From NCBI RefSeq assembly GCF_023913515.1, contig NZ_CP099391.1, forward strand, positions 3,906,001-3,970,000: a stretch of 64,000 bases of DNA, in the 5' to 3' direction. This document shows positions 45,418-53,615 of this stretch, piece after piece (position 1 is the stretch's first letter; every line of letters begins with the position of its first letter). The translations under genes were made by a program, and so were the position numbers. Below the pieces are notes generated by a model. That model saw only the letters and a list, made by a program, of their open reading frames with translations. It had not been told where the DNA came from and ran no database searches. The DNA comes from Natronococcus sp. CG52 (GTDB lineage: Archaea; Halobacteriota; Halobacteria; Halobacteriales; Natrialbaceae).

Positions 45418-46467
45418 ATGAGCGGTCCCGACCCCGGAGACGTCGACGACAGCAGCGATAACACCGGTGAGTCCAGCCGCCACGATCCGCACGACGACCG
45501 ATCGGACGGGACCGGCGATCCGGACCACGGTAGAGCGCCGCCTCCCGACCAGGACGAGATGACCGCCGGTGGGACTCGTCAGGGCGTCCCTGACGGCGCT
45601 CGAGACGGGAACGCGGCCGCACGCAACGGGCGCGCAGATAACGGCGACGGCGCCGGCGTCTCGATCGAGGACGACGGGGTCCTCCGCTGGTTCCTCAAGA
45701 CGAACGACGACTCCGCCGTCCTGGTGCGCGACGTCCTGAGCAGCGTCGCCATCGTCGTGGTCATCGGACTCCTCCTCTTTGCGGTCAGTGGCATCTGGCC
45801 GCCGCTGGTCGCCGTCGAGAGCGGCAGTATGGAACCGAACATGGAGAAGGGTGATCTCATCTTCGTCGTCGCGGACGACCGCTTCGTCGGCGACGATCCC
45901 GCCGGCGAGACCGGCGTCGTCACCCTCGAGAGCGGCCAGGGGAACGGCCACGAGAAGTTCGGACAGCCGGGTGACGTCATCATCTTCGAGCCGAACGGCG
46001 ACGAGTTCCGGACACCCGTGATACACCGCGCTCACTTCTGGGTCCAAGAGGATGAAAACTGGGTCGACACCAAGGCGAACGAGGAGTACGTCAACGGTGC
46101 GACCTGCGAACAGCTTCAGACCTGTCCCGCCAATCACGACGGCTTCGTCACGAAGGGTGACGCCAACAGCTACTACGACCAGTACCAGCAGGGCCCCGGC
46201 GCACAGACTGACGTCGTCCAGCCCGGGTGGGTCACCGGAAAGGCGACCTTCCGGATCCCGTGGCTCGGCTACGTCCGGCTGACGTTCGACTCGATCCTGG
46301 GTGAACTCGTCGCGCCTCAGCCGACGATCGAAACGGTCAGCAGTCCGCTCGAGAACGAGGCGGGACTGTCCGACGAAAGCGCCGTCGTCGGCGGAATCGG
46401 TGCGACGGGCGCCGCCGCAACCGGAACCGGCGTCGCGATGGCCGCCGGCCGTTTCCGCCGCGAGTAA
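45418..46467 (+). CDS. Signal peptidase I, archaeal (Sec11-like)
   Basis: Removes Sec signal peptides. 349 residues: a long acidic N-terminal tail (1-95), one membrane segment (about 105-128), catalytic Ser in AVESGSMEPNMEKGD, the His of TPVIHRAHFW (archaeal and eukaryotic forms use Ser-His in place of Ser-Lys), Asp in VTKGDANSYYD, and a C-terminal hydrophobic segment. It sits between DP1 and orc1, its usual place in several haloarchaea. Confidence 0.9.
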   Translation: MSGPDPGDVDDSSDNTGESSRHDPHDDRSDGTGDPDHGRAPPPDQDEMTAGGTRQGVPDGARDGNAAARNGRADNGDGAGVSIEDDGVLRWFLKTNDDSAVLVRDVLSSVAIVVVIGLLLFAVSGIWPPLVAVESGSMEPNMEKGDLIFVVADDRFVGDDPAGETGVVTLESGQGNGHEKFGQPGDVIIFEPNGDEFRTPVIHRAHFWVQEDENWVDTKANEEYVNGATCEQLQTCPANHDGFVTKGDANSYYDQYQQGPGAQTDVVQPGWVTGKATFRIPWLGYVRLTFDSILGELVAPQPTIETVSSPLENEAGLSDESAVVGGIGATGAAATGTGVAMAAGRFRRE

Positions 46468-46636
46468 TCCCGCCGCGCGTAACCCCGTCTGGCGTAACAC
46501 GCCATCGATCCCCCGTCTCGCTCGGTTTTTCGGCCGTCCGTATCGATCGAACGCTCGCCCAGCCTCTCGTGTCGCTCGTGGTCTCGAGCAGAATGCTGGC
46601 GGTCTCGAGTCGCCGAAACGGTCGATCCGAACCGGT

Positions 46637-46658
46637 CTCGAGTCGAAATGAGGGGGTT
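46637..46658 (+). repeat. ORB-like element downstream of orc1
   Basis: CTCGAGTCGAAATGAGGGGG, with the GTCGAAA core and G-run of haloarchaeal ORBs, in the gap between the signal peptidase and orc1 stops. It is weaker than the oriC1 copies. Confidence 0.4.
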
Positions 46659-46679
46659 CCGGGACGCCGTTCCCGATCG

Positions 46680-48410
46680 TCAGTTCTCGAAGCGGGCCTG
46701 TACGAACGGCTGAACGTCGTCGATGTTGCTCAGGCGCGAGTCGCTCAGGAGGACGGCCTCGGTCTCGTCGATCGGAACCGAGAGACTGATCTCCTTCGTT
46801 CGGCCGTACCGTCCCTTCGAGACGACCACGGCGTTGACGATGCCGAGCATGTCGAGTTCGCTGATGAGGTCGGTGACGCGGCGCTGGGTCAGGACGTCGG
46901 CGTCGATCTCCTCGCAGAGGCGCTTGTAGATGTTGAACACCTCGCCGGTGTTGATGCTGTGAACGCCGTTTTTCTCGAGCAAGATGGTCGAGAAGAGGAC
47001 GAGTTTGCTCTGAGTCGGGAGCGTGCGGACGACTTCGACGACGCGGTCGAGTTCGATCTTGTCCTGGGCCTGCCGGACGTGCTCCTCGACGATCGTCTCG
47101 GCCTGAGATCGCTCCGCGAGTTCGCCCGCTGTCCGGAGGAGGTCGAGCGCCCGACGGGCGTCCCCGTGTTCCTGTGCAGCGAAGGCCGCACACAGCGGGA
47201 TCACGTCGCCCGAGAGCGCGTTCCCCTTGAACGCGACCTCCGATCGGTGCTGGAGGATATCTCGCAACTGGTTCGCGTCGTACGGCGGGAAGACGATCTC
47301 CTCCTCGCCGAGACTCGACTTCACGCGCGGATCCAGAAAGTCGGTGAACTTGAGGTCGTTCGAGATGCCGATGATCGAGACTCGCGAGTTCTCGAGTTCG
47401 GAGTTCATCCGCGAGAGGTTGTAGAGCGTGTCGTCGCCGCTCTTCTCGACCAGTTTGTCGATCTCGTCGAGCATGATAACGACGACGCGCTCGTCGTAGT
47501 CGACGGCGTCGAAGAAGACGCTGTAGACCCGATCCGTCGGCCACCCCGTCATCGGGACCTCCTCGAAGGACTCCTTGTCCGCCTCGAGGGAAGCGATTCG
47601 ATCCTCGACTTCGGCGACGGCGGTAAACGGCGTCGACTCGAGCGGATGCGTCGGCGATGGTTCGTCCTCGACTGAGTCGGATGTAGACCCCCCTGTTTCT
47701 AGTGGAGAATCACGGGACACAGCGTCGGTTTCGGTTGCAAACGAAACGCCACTGCCGTCCGTTTTTTCCTCGCCGGTGAGCGGGTCGCCTTCGGCGGATC
47801 GGCCCTGCTGGACGGCGGACTCGAACGGGTCGTCGCTCGTCCCGCCGTCGGTCGGTGATCCATCCTCGGATCGAGAGGGGGCCTCGTTCTCGTACTGTTC
47901 GACGGTCTCGAGGAGTTCCTCGAGGGAGGCGACCTTTTCGTCGATTCGCGCCTTGTTCTTCTCGATGAACTTGTTCGCGAGCTGTGCCAGGACGCGATAC
48001 TGGGTGTCGGTAACCTCGCAGTTGATGTACTCGACGTCACAGGGGACGCTGTACTTCTGGGAGGTGCTCTCGAGTTCCTTGCTGACGAACTTCGCACTCG
48101 CGGTCTTCCCCGTTCCCGTCTTGCCGTAAATCAGGATGTTCGACGGCGTCTCGCCGCGGAGTGCGGCGACGAGGATCGTCGCCATCTTGTTGATCTGATC
48201 ACTTCGATGCGGGAGCTCGTGTGGCGTATAGGAGGGTCTGAGAACCTCCTTGTTCTCGAAGATCGGCTCCCCGCTGAGCAGGTCGTCGAACAATCCCTGA
48301 TTCGGCTCGTCGTCGCCGATTGCCGTTTCCTCGAGCGGCGTCGAAAATCCGTGTGTTCCGTCGGGTTCGACCTCGTCCGCCCCTGGTATCTCCGAGTTGT
48401 CATCTGACAT
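46680..48410 (-). CDS. orc1: Orc1/Cdc6 replication initiator
   Basis: 576 residues. AAA+ core with Walker A YGKTGTGKTA, Walker B VIMLDEIDKL, sensor 1 IGISNDL and sensor 2 GDARRALDLLR, and a C-terminal winged helix (QRRVTDLISELDMLGIV). A haloarchaeal insertion of about 110 acidic, low-complexity residues (about 175-285) splits the AAA+ domain. It binds ORB elements and loads MCM at the adjacent oriC1. ATG at 48410, directly behind an ORB, suggesting autoregulation. Confidence 0.93.
   Translation of the reverse strand: MSDDNSEIPGADEVEPDGTHGFSTPLEETAIGDDEPNQGLFDDLLSGEPIFENKEVLRPSYTPHELPHRSDQINKMATILVAALRGETPSNILIYGKTGTGKTASAKFVSKELESTSQKYSVPCDVEYINCEVTDTQYRVLAQLANKFIEKNKARIDEKVASLEELLETVEQYENEAPSRSEDGSPTDGGTSDDPFESAVQQGRSAEGDPLTGEEKTDGSGVSFATETDAVSRDSPLETGGSTSDSVEDEPSPTHPLESTPFTAVAEVEDRIASLEADKESFEEVPMTGWPTDRVYSVFFDAVDYDERVVVIMLDEIDKLVEKSGDDTLYNLSRMNSELENSRVSIIGISNDLKFTDFLDPRVKSSLGEEEIVFPPYDANQLRDILQHRSEVAFKGNALSGDVIPLCAAFAAQEHGDARRALDLLRTAGELAERSQAETIVEEHVRQAQDKIELDRVVEVVRTLPTQSKLVLFSTILLEKNGVHSINTGEVFNIYKRLCEEIDADVLTQRRVTDLISELDMLGIVNAVVVSKGRYGRTKEISLSVPIDETEAVLLSDSRLSNIDDVQPFVQARFEN
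47688..47709 (-). repeat. ORB-like element inside orc1 insertion codons
   Basis: CCCCCCTGTTTCTAGTGGAG on the plus strand; its reverse strand has the TCCACTAGAAACAGGGGGG form of an ORB with G-string. It is translated as SPLETGG, parallel to SPVETKG in DP1. Confidence 0.5.
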
Positions 48411-48424
48411 CAGTCGTTCGAGTA

Positions 48425-48450
48425 CCCCCTTGTTTCGTGTGGAACACTGG
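48425..48450 (-). repeat. ORB element next to orc1 start
   Basis: CCCCCTTGTTTCGTGTGGAAC followed by ACTGG, 15 nt upstream of the orc1 ATG. It has the full ORB form with G-string and probably serves both origin function and orc1 autoregulation. Confidence 0.7.
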
Positions 48451-49139
48451 TCCAGAAAGCAGGAATATCGGCGCCAGGATGGCCATTGAAGCCGATCCAG
48501 TATGACGGTTACCCGATCCGGATCCAGTTGATGCAAACGAAACAGAGGAAGACCGAGATATTAAATTCTTCCCTTTCACTCACGCACAGTGTAACGTGTT
48601 TTTCACGCGGGCGGGCACATCGGTTAGTAGTGGAGGCCGAGTACCCCCTCTACAGGAACTGGAACCGGCTATTGCGGCGATCAATCTATCTCCGAACGAC
48701 TCGTGTTCGTTTCGCCCCGAAGCGTTTAGCCGACGTCGGATCGGTTCGGGTACCTCTCCTTCACGTCGAACGCGACGATCACCGCTGCACCGAGTCGAAC
48801 GCTAACACATCGTACCGAACGCTGCGTCGATCAGCGCTCGAAAACTGACGGTGGCGGCTCCTCCGTTTGCTCGGTACTCGGTCACTCCGAGAGAGCGTCG
48901 AACCAGCCGGCCGTGAGTAGCGTGTTCCAAGGTCAAAAAGAGCGGAACGCCGGAAAAGGATGGAGCGAGCGCTGGAACGTACCGGGCAATTCGTGTGATA
49001 GCGAATCCTCACGTCGTGTGTCTCCGAAGGTGTCATCACAGATAGTGTAGTGGTCGATCGATAGGTGAGCGGGATTCTGCCGGAAGGAGAGGAAGATGAC
49101 CACGGGGAGTGATAACGCTGGTCACGATGGACGGGGTAA

Positions 49140-49166
49140 CCCCCACCCCTTCGTTTCAGGTGGAAC
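49140..49166 (-). repeat. ORB element, orc1 side of the unwinding region
   Basis: The C-rich run CCCCCACCCC is followed by TTCGTTTCAGGTGGAAC. It is inverted relative to the copy at 49449 and flanks the AT-rich region. Confidence 0.8.
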
Positions 49167-49176
49167 CGTCCGAAGG

Positions 49177-49447
49177 AGGGGGTGGGAACGAGAGTTTTTG
49201 GGATGGAAGGTTTTATAATAGTAGGGCAGAAACAATATCCGCAGCACTAGCAAAAGAGCGCTGTTACTAGGAGAGGGCGTTTATATTACTAGTTACTACT
49301 AGAATTCTCTTTCTAACCCGCTCGAGTTACTAGTCCCTTCGTTCTCCCCGAATTTCCGGTCGAGACGGCTCGAGCGCCCGTCTCGAGAGGAAACCAGGGT
49401 CTCTCTCGAACCGTTCTCCACCGATCCTCCCCCCATACCATCGTCAC
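49177..49447. other. AT-rich putative duplex unwinding element with TTACTAG repeats
   Basis: The most AT-rich part of the window at this scale, including GGTTTTATAATAG. TTACTAG occurs at 49264-49270, 49286-49292 and 49327-49333, with a variant TTACTACTAG at 49293-49302. Confidence 0.7.
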
Positions 49448-49448
49448 T

Positions 49449-49478
49449 CTCCAGTTGAAACGAAGGGGTGGGGGTGGG
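49449..49478 (+). repeat. ORB element with long G-string, oapA side
   Basis: CTCCAGTTGAAACGAAGGGG continues into TGGGGGTGGG. This is the strongest copy and forms an inverted pair with 49140-49166. Confidence 0.82.
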
Positions 49479-49790
49479 TCCGCCGGGATAACACCCATCG
49501 AAATAGCGATCGACCACTACCGATAACGTGAACTCGACACTCTTACTGTAGAACGGTACCATCCTACTATCGATTCATGTTACCGCCCCTCTTAGATGGT
49601 GACTGACTACATCTTTTCGCAGGTTACTGCAAATCGACGATTCGGCCGTCGCTCGCACGTATTCGATCAGTTCACCGCGGATACTGATAATTCAAATCCG
49701 TTGGATAGTAAACACGTCTGACGTAGGCTTAAGTGGGTTCAGTTTGTAGTACGCGCAGATGCACCCCGCGGTGCTGGAGGGCCCCAAAGG

Positions 49791-50429
49791 ATGGGATTGT
49801 TAACAGAACTCAAGGATAGTGTCTCCCGGGTTACGGATCGGTTGTTTACCGACGCGGAACCCAAACGAATCGGTATCTACGGACCGCCCAACGCTGGAAA
49901 GACGACCCTCGCGAATCGGATCGCTCGTGACTGGACGGGCGACGCGATCGGTACGGAGAGTCACGTTCCACACGAAACACGCCGTGCACGCAGGAAAGAA
50001 GACGTCGAGATCGAGCGCAACGGCAAGTCGGTGTCGATCGATATCGTCGACACGCCCGGTGTAACGACGAAAGTCGACTACGAGGAGTTCACCGACGAGA
50101 TGGAAGAGGAGGACGCGATTCGTCGGTCTCGCGAGGCGACCGAGGGGGTCGCCGAGGCGATGCACTGGCTCCGCGAGGACGTCGACGGCGTCATCTACGT
50201 ACTGGACAGCGCAAAAGATCCGATCACGCAGGTCAACACGATGCTGATCGGCATCGTCGAGTCACGCGATCTACCGGTACTCATCTTCGCGAACAAGATC
50301 GACCTCGACGAGTCGAGTGTCAAACGAATCGAGGACGCGTTCCCGCAGCACAAGACGGTGCCGCTGTCTGCAAAGGAGGGAGAAAACATGGACGAGGTCT
50401 ACGACAACATCGCAGAGTACTTCGGGTGA
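49791..50429 (+). CDS. oapA: Era-like GTPase, origin-associated protein A
   Basis: 212 residues with G1 GPPNAGKTT, G3 DTPGV, G4 NKID and G5 LSAKEG, a complete GTP site. In haloarchaea this gene beside oriC1 is called oapA. The ATG at 49791 is used. It overlaps or abuts oapB (a GTGA overlap at 50426 is possible), so the three oap genes form an operon. The exact role at the origin is unknown to me. Confidence 0.85.
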   Translation: MGLLTELKDSVSRVTDRLFTDAEPKRIGIYGPPNAGKTTLANRIARDWTGDAIGTESHVPHETRRARRKEDVEIERNGKSVSIDIVDTPGVTTKVDYEEFTDEMEEEDAIRRSREATEGVAEAMHWLREDVDGVIYVLDSAKDPITQVNTMLIGIVESRDLPVLIFANKIDLDESSVKRIEDAFPQHKTVPLSAKEGENMDEVYDNIAEYFG

Positions 50430-50434
50430 TTACG

Positions 50435-50836
50435 ATGCCGAAAGCAACTAACGCAGACGACCTGGACGGCCCGGACGGTGTGCAAATCGACCTCATCAGC
50501 GGCGAGCGGATGGATCGGATGGCGACGACGGAAAAGATCCGGATGATCCTCGATGGGGTCCACGACGGAAATATCGTCATTCTCGAGGAGGGGCTGACCC
50601 CGGACGAGGAGAGCAAACTCATCGAGATGACGATGGCCGAGATCAGCCCCGACGGCTTCAACGGGATCGAGATCGAGACGTATCCGAAATCGGAGACGCG
50701 TGATTCGTCGCTGCTCGGCCGCATCATGGGGTCGAACGAGTCGACTGCGAAGCTGACGGTGATCGGGCCGGCGAACCAGATCGAAACGCTCCACAAGGAC
50801 GAAACGCTCATCAGCGCGCTGGTGTCCCGTAACTAA
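50435..50836 (+). CDS. oapB: DUF2073 protein, origin-associated protein B
   Basis: 133 residues, soluble, with the conserved VQIDLISGERM ... MATTEKIRMILD start and IVILEEGLTPDEESKLIE. The ATG at 50435 gives the usual start; a GTG at 50426 overlapping the oapA stop would add three residues. Its TAA overlaps the oapC ATG by one base (TAATG). Confidence 0.82.
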   Translation: MPKATNADDLDGPDGVQIDLISGERMDRMATTEKIRMILDGVHDGNIVILEEGLTPDEESKLIEMTMAEISPDGFNGIEIETYPKSETRDSSLLGRIMGSNESTAKLTVIGPANQIETLHKDETLISALVSRN

Positions 50837-51948
50837 TGCCACACCAATGCACGAACTGCGGCCGCACGTTCCCCGACGGCTCCAAGGAGATGCTCTCGGG
50901 CTGTCCCGACTGTGGCGGGAACAAGTTCCAGTTCGCGCCGAGTTCGGGCACGACGGCCGCTGGTACCGCTTCTGAACCGAATGCTGGAGCCGGTGGAGAA
51001 CAAACGGGCGCGGCCGAGACGCCGTCCGGGGATGAGTCCGAACCGAACCCGGACGGCGTCGCGTCCCGCGCTGCGGAGACAGTTCGTGGATGGGTCTCTT
51101 CGGGGTCGAGCGGCGGGTCGACGGCAGACCCAAGGGTCTCTTCGGGGTCGAGCGGCGGGTCGACGGCAGACCCAACGACGACAGATCCGGCGGACACGAC
51201 GACAGCGGACGCAGCGACGACGAACGCAACGGCGACAGAGACGACGGACGCCGAGTCACCGTCGACGACCCCCGAGAACGCCGAGCAGCGGCGTCCGTCG
51301 GAGCCGGCATCGTCCTCGAGCGAAACCCAGTCCGGGACGACGTCGGCTGCCGAGAGCGACGGGTTCTCCGAGTGGCCGGACTCGGCTCGCCGCCCGGAAG
51401 ACCGGTCGTCCGGAACCGAGTCCGGAGACGATCGGTCCGTGACTACACAGTCGTCGACCGAGCAGACTACGGCTCCACGGTCTGTGACGAACGATCAATC
51501 CGCTGGAGTAGCGAACGATCAGCCCGCTGGGATAACGGAGGTCGAGACGACCGTACATCCGGTCGAATCAGAGGACTCTGCACAGGCGAGCGCTCGTAGC
51601 GAAGTCGTTCCGGCGGACGATCTCCCGACGGACGCCGGACAGGACGGCGGCTCCGGAGTGGTCACCGATGTCGGCGGAAGCGCGGAAACCGGCGCAGGCA
51701 GCGAGGACGACCAGCCGCCGAACGACGGCCGGGTCGTTAGCGAGCCGTCAGGTGAACAGCCGTCGATCGAGGATCTCCGGGCGGAACTCAACGAGCAGTT
51801 CGAGAGTATCAAGATCGTTCGTCCCGGACAGTACGAGCTCAACCTCATGGAGCTCTACAACCGCGACGAGTACATCATCTCTCTCCAGGAGGACGGGCGG
51901 TACGTTATCGACGTCCCGGATTCGTGGCACGACGGCGCGGACGAGTAA
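50836..51948 (+). CDS. oapC: Zinc-ribbon protein with long disordered linker, origin-associated protein C
   Basis: 370 residues. The N-terminal zinc ribbon CTNCGRTF ... CPDCGG (residues about 5-27) is followed by about 250 Ser/Thr/Asp/Glu-rich disordered residues and a folded C-terminal domain (about 310-370, EDLRAELNEQFESIKIVRPGQYELNLMEL). A perfect 42-bp tandem duplication adds one extra 14-residue unit to the linker. Third gene of the oap operon. Confidence 0.8.
   Translation: MPHQCTNCGRTFPDGSKEMLSGCPDCGGNKFQFAPSSGTTAAGTASEPNAGAGGEQTGAAETPSGDESEPNPDGVASRAAETVRGWVSSGSSGGSTADPRVSSGSSGGSTADPTTTDPADTTTADAATTNATATETTDAESPSTTPENAEQRRPSEPASSSSETQSGTTSAAESDGFSEWPDSARRPEDRSSGTESGDDRSVTTQSSTEQTTAPRSVTNDQSAGVANDQPAGITEVETTVHPVESEDSAQASARSEVVPADDLPTDAGQDGGSGVVTDVGGSAETGAGSEDDQPPNDGRVVSEPSGEQPSIEDLRAELNEQFESIKIVRPGQYELNLMELYNRDEYIISLQEDGRYVIDVPDSWHDGADE
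51092..51175 (+). repeat. Perfect 42-bp tandem duplication in oapC
   Basis: 51092-51133 and 51134-51175 are identical, in frame, encoding two copies of SSGSSGGSTADP flanked by V and R/T. Perfect identity suggests a recent duplication. Confidence 0.85.
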
Positions 51949-52355
51949 CTTCGATCGCACCGATTTCGTTCGACCGATGGTGCCGACCCTCATACCGCAG
52001 CCGCTCTCCCTTTAGAGCACTCCGATACGACCGTACTTATAGCACCAACTGAAACGATTTACACACCGATCGCACTGTCCGCGGTTCTCGCTTGCGTCGC
52101 TCGCTCCGAACCGCGCTCCTGTCGTGCGATCGGGTGTGCACTGATTTTCAGCGACTACTATCGTTTCCTTCCCGGCTCGAGCCCGGTTTCGAAAATCACC
52201 GCCGTGTGGCCTCGTTCCGGGGGAAACGATGCCCTCGGGTCCAGTCCGGGAAGGACGATCCCCGGGAGACAGCGACGGCCCGTTAAAACGCCGATCCGGG
52301 CGTGATTTCGGCCGAGACAGATGGATTTAAGCGACGCGACCGATAGCCTCAGCAT
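51949..52355. other. Intergenic region with a large nested inverted repeat
   Basis: 407 bp. No gene is visible except the inverted-repeat element at 52049-52151. The right end contains an AT-rich element before the 29-residue ORF. Confidence 0.55.
52049..52151. repeat. Nested inverted-repeat (MITE-like or structured RNA) element
   Basis: Outer arms at 52049-52075 and 52124-52151 are imperfect complements of 27-28 nt (both hold the CGATCGCAC core). Inside, GCGGTTC (52081-52087) pairs perfectly with GAACCGC (52108-52114). The whole could form a two-tier hairpin. No transposase is nearby. Confidence 0.55.
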
Positions 52356-52445
52356 ATGAGTACTGCAACCAAGGTCGTCCTCGCGACGGTCGCTGCATCG
52401 GCGCTGCTGTCGGCCCTGACAATCTTCCAGACAGTCTTCGTCTGA
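52356..52445 (+). CDS. 29-residue single-helix membrane micropeptide
   Basis: ATG at 52356, TGA overlapping the next ATG (TGATG). After a Lys at position 6 nearly the whole peptide is one hydrophobic helix (VVLATVAASALLSALTIFQ). The overlap means it is co-translated with the following gene. It may be a real membrane micropeptide or a coupling leader. Confidence 0.6.
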   Translation: MSTATKVVLATVAASALLSALTIFQTVFV

Positions 52446-53227
52446 TGTTCGAGCTTCGAGAGCTCTCGAGCCCGGTCGAGGCGATCCGGGCGGAGCACGC
52501 GCCCGACGCCGTCGTCGTCGACTGCGAGCGGGACTTCGAGACGCTCCCGCCAGCCCAGGCCGAGGACGTGGGACTGTTCGTCGACGCGCTCGAGCCGACG
52601 AGCTACCCTACCGAGTGGCTCCCGACGGACGCGCCGAAACTGCTCGCTCGCTACGCGGGTTCCGATTTCACGATCGGAATGCCGGGCGACGGCAGCATCG
52701 CCTGGACGCGCCAGACCGAACCGCCGACGATCATCGTCAAACCCCGCGTGGGGGGATCGCCGGAGCCGTTCCTGAACTTTCTGCTCGCGGAAGCGCTCGT
52801 CGAGGTCGGACTCGACGTTCCAGAACACTTCATCGGTTTCTTCGAGGAGGAGTACCGCGCGCTCGATAGGGCGACGGCCCTCGACGCCGGCGGTACCTAT
52901 CAGGTCGCCGCCGCGCTCTACGACGGTTGGAAGGGACTTCACACGCGCGAGGTGTTTGCCGGATGGCGCACCGACCATCCCGAACTCGCCGACGCGTGGC
53001 AGGACGCCGGAACACGACTCGAGGACCGCGTCTCGGGGCTCCCGCGCGCCGTCGCCCGCGGCGAGACCGACTTCGCGGACGCGACGGAGCTAGCCTGTGC
53101 GGCGCTCAAGCACGCGATCGAACTCCCGGCGCCGTTCGCCGCCCTCGACACCGAGGCCTACCGGGAGCACGGCCCCGACTACGCGATCACGTGGGCCGAG
53201 AAGACGTTCGACGCGCTCGAGGAGTAG
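52445..53227 (+). CDS. Haloarchaeal conserved protein of unknown function
   Basis: 260 residues, soluble and acidic, with no obvious motif. The first half has alternating strands and helices (APDAVVVDCERDFETLP, TIIVKPRVGGSPEPFLNFLL); the second half is helical. It overlaps the 29-residue micropeptide by one base. I believe haloarchaeal homologs are annotated only as DUF proteins. Confidence 0.7.
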   Translation: MFELRELSSPVEAIRAEHAPDAVVVDCERDFETLPPAQAEDVGLFVDALEPTSYPTEWLPTDAPKLLARYAGSDFTIGMPGDGSIAWTRQTEPPTIIVKPRVGGSPEPFLNFLLAEALVEVGLDVPEHFIGFFEEEYRALDRATALDAGGTYQVAAALYDGWKGLHTREVFAGWRTDHPELADAWQDAGTRLEDRVSGLPRAVARGETDFADATELACAALKHAIELPAPFAALDTEAYREHGPDYAITWAEKTFDALEE

Positions 53228-53260
53228 CGAGCGTATTTTCGCGACGGAGACGGCGCCGAC

Positions 53261-53578
53261 TCAGTCGTCCTCGACGCGCTCGAGGACGATCCGCTCCTCG
53301 AACCTCCCGCGTTCAGCTCGCTTTTCGCGACGCGTGCGTTCGATGGATTCGCGGGATCGATTCTGCGCCTCGAGAATCGCGTCGACGACCTCCAGCACGT
53401 CGGCCAGTTCCTCGGGGTCTCTCGACTCCTCGAACTCCCTCGCCTCCTCGAGAAGCTTCGCCGCGAGTCTGTCGGCGTACTCCTCGTCGTCGGCGACGTG
53501 CGTTACCGGGCGCTCGTCCTGTTCTTCGATGATCTCGGGAATGCGATCGCGGACGAGTTTGTTGTACCCAGTGGGCAT
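53261..53578 (-). CDS. MazG/PRA-PH-like nucleotide pyrophosphohydrolase
   Basis: 105 residues starting YNKLVRDRIPEII, the usual first motif of this house-cleaning group, followed by the metal-binding E-x-x-E helices KLLEEAREFEE and ELADVLEVVDAIL. It probably hydrolyses non-canonical NTPs. Monocistronic; the Arg-rich tail is unusual. Confidence 0.82.
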   Translation of the reverse strand: MPTGYNKLVRDRIPEIIEEQDERPVTHVADDEEYADRLAAKLLEEAREFEESRDPEELADVLEVVDAILEAQNRSRESIERTRREKRAERGRFEERIVLERVEDD

Positions 53579-53615
53579 GAGTGTGGTGAACGGTGAAATA
53601 CCGCGGCTCGTGCGT

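Larger units (their letters stand above)
48411..49790. other. oriC1 replication origin region
   Basis: 1.4 kb without genes between divergent orc1 and oapA, the conserved location of haloarchaeal oriC1. It contains G-string ORB elements at 48425 and 49140 (same orientation) and 49449 (inverted), which flank a markedly AT-rich stretch at about 49177-49447 that should be the duplex unwinding element. Initiator gene, ORBs, AT-rich region and oap genes together leave little doubt, though activity is inferred. Confidence 0.88.

Noticed and set aside
43726-47544. A 1272-residue reading of the DP1 frame
   Set aside because: The upstream part runs antisense through the signal peptidase gene and into the orc1 frame; DP1 similarity starts at the GTG at 45321.
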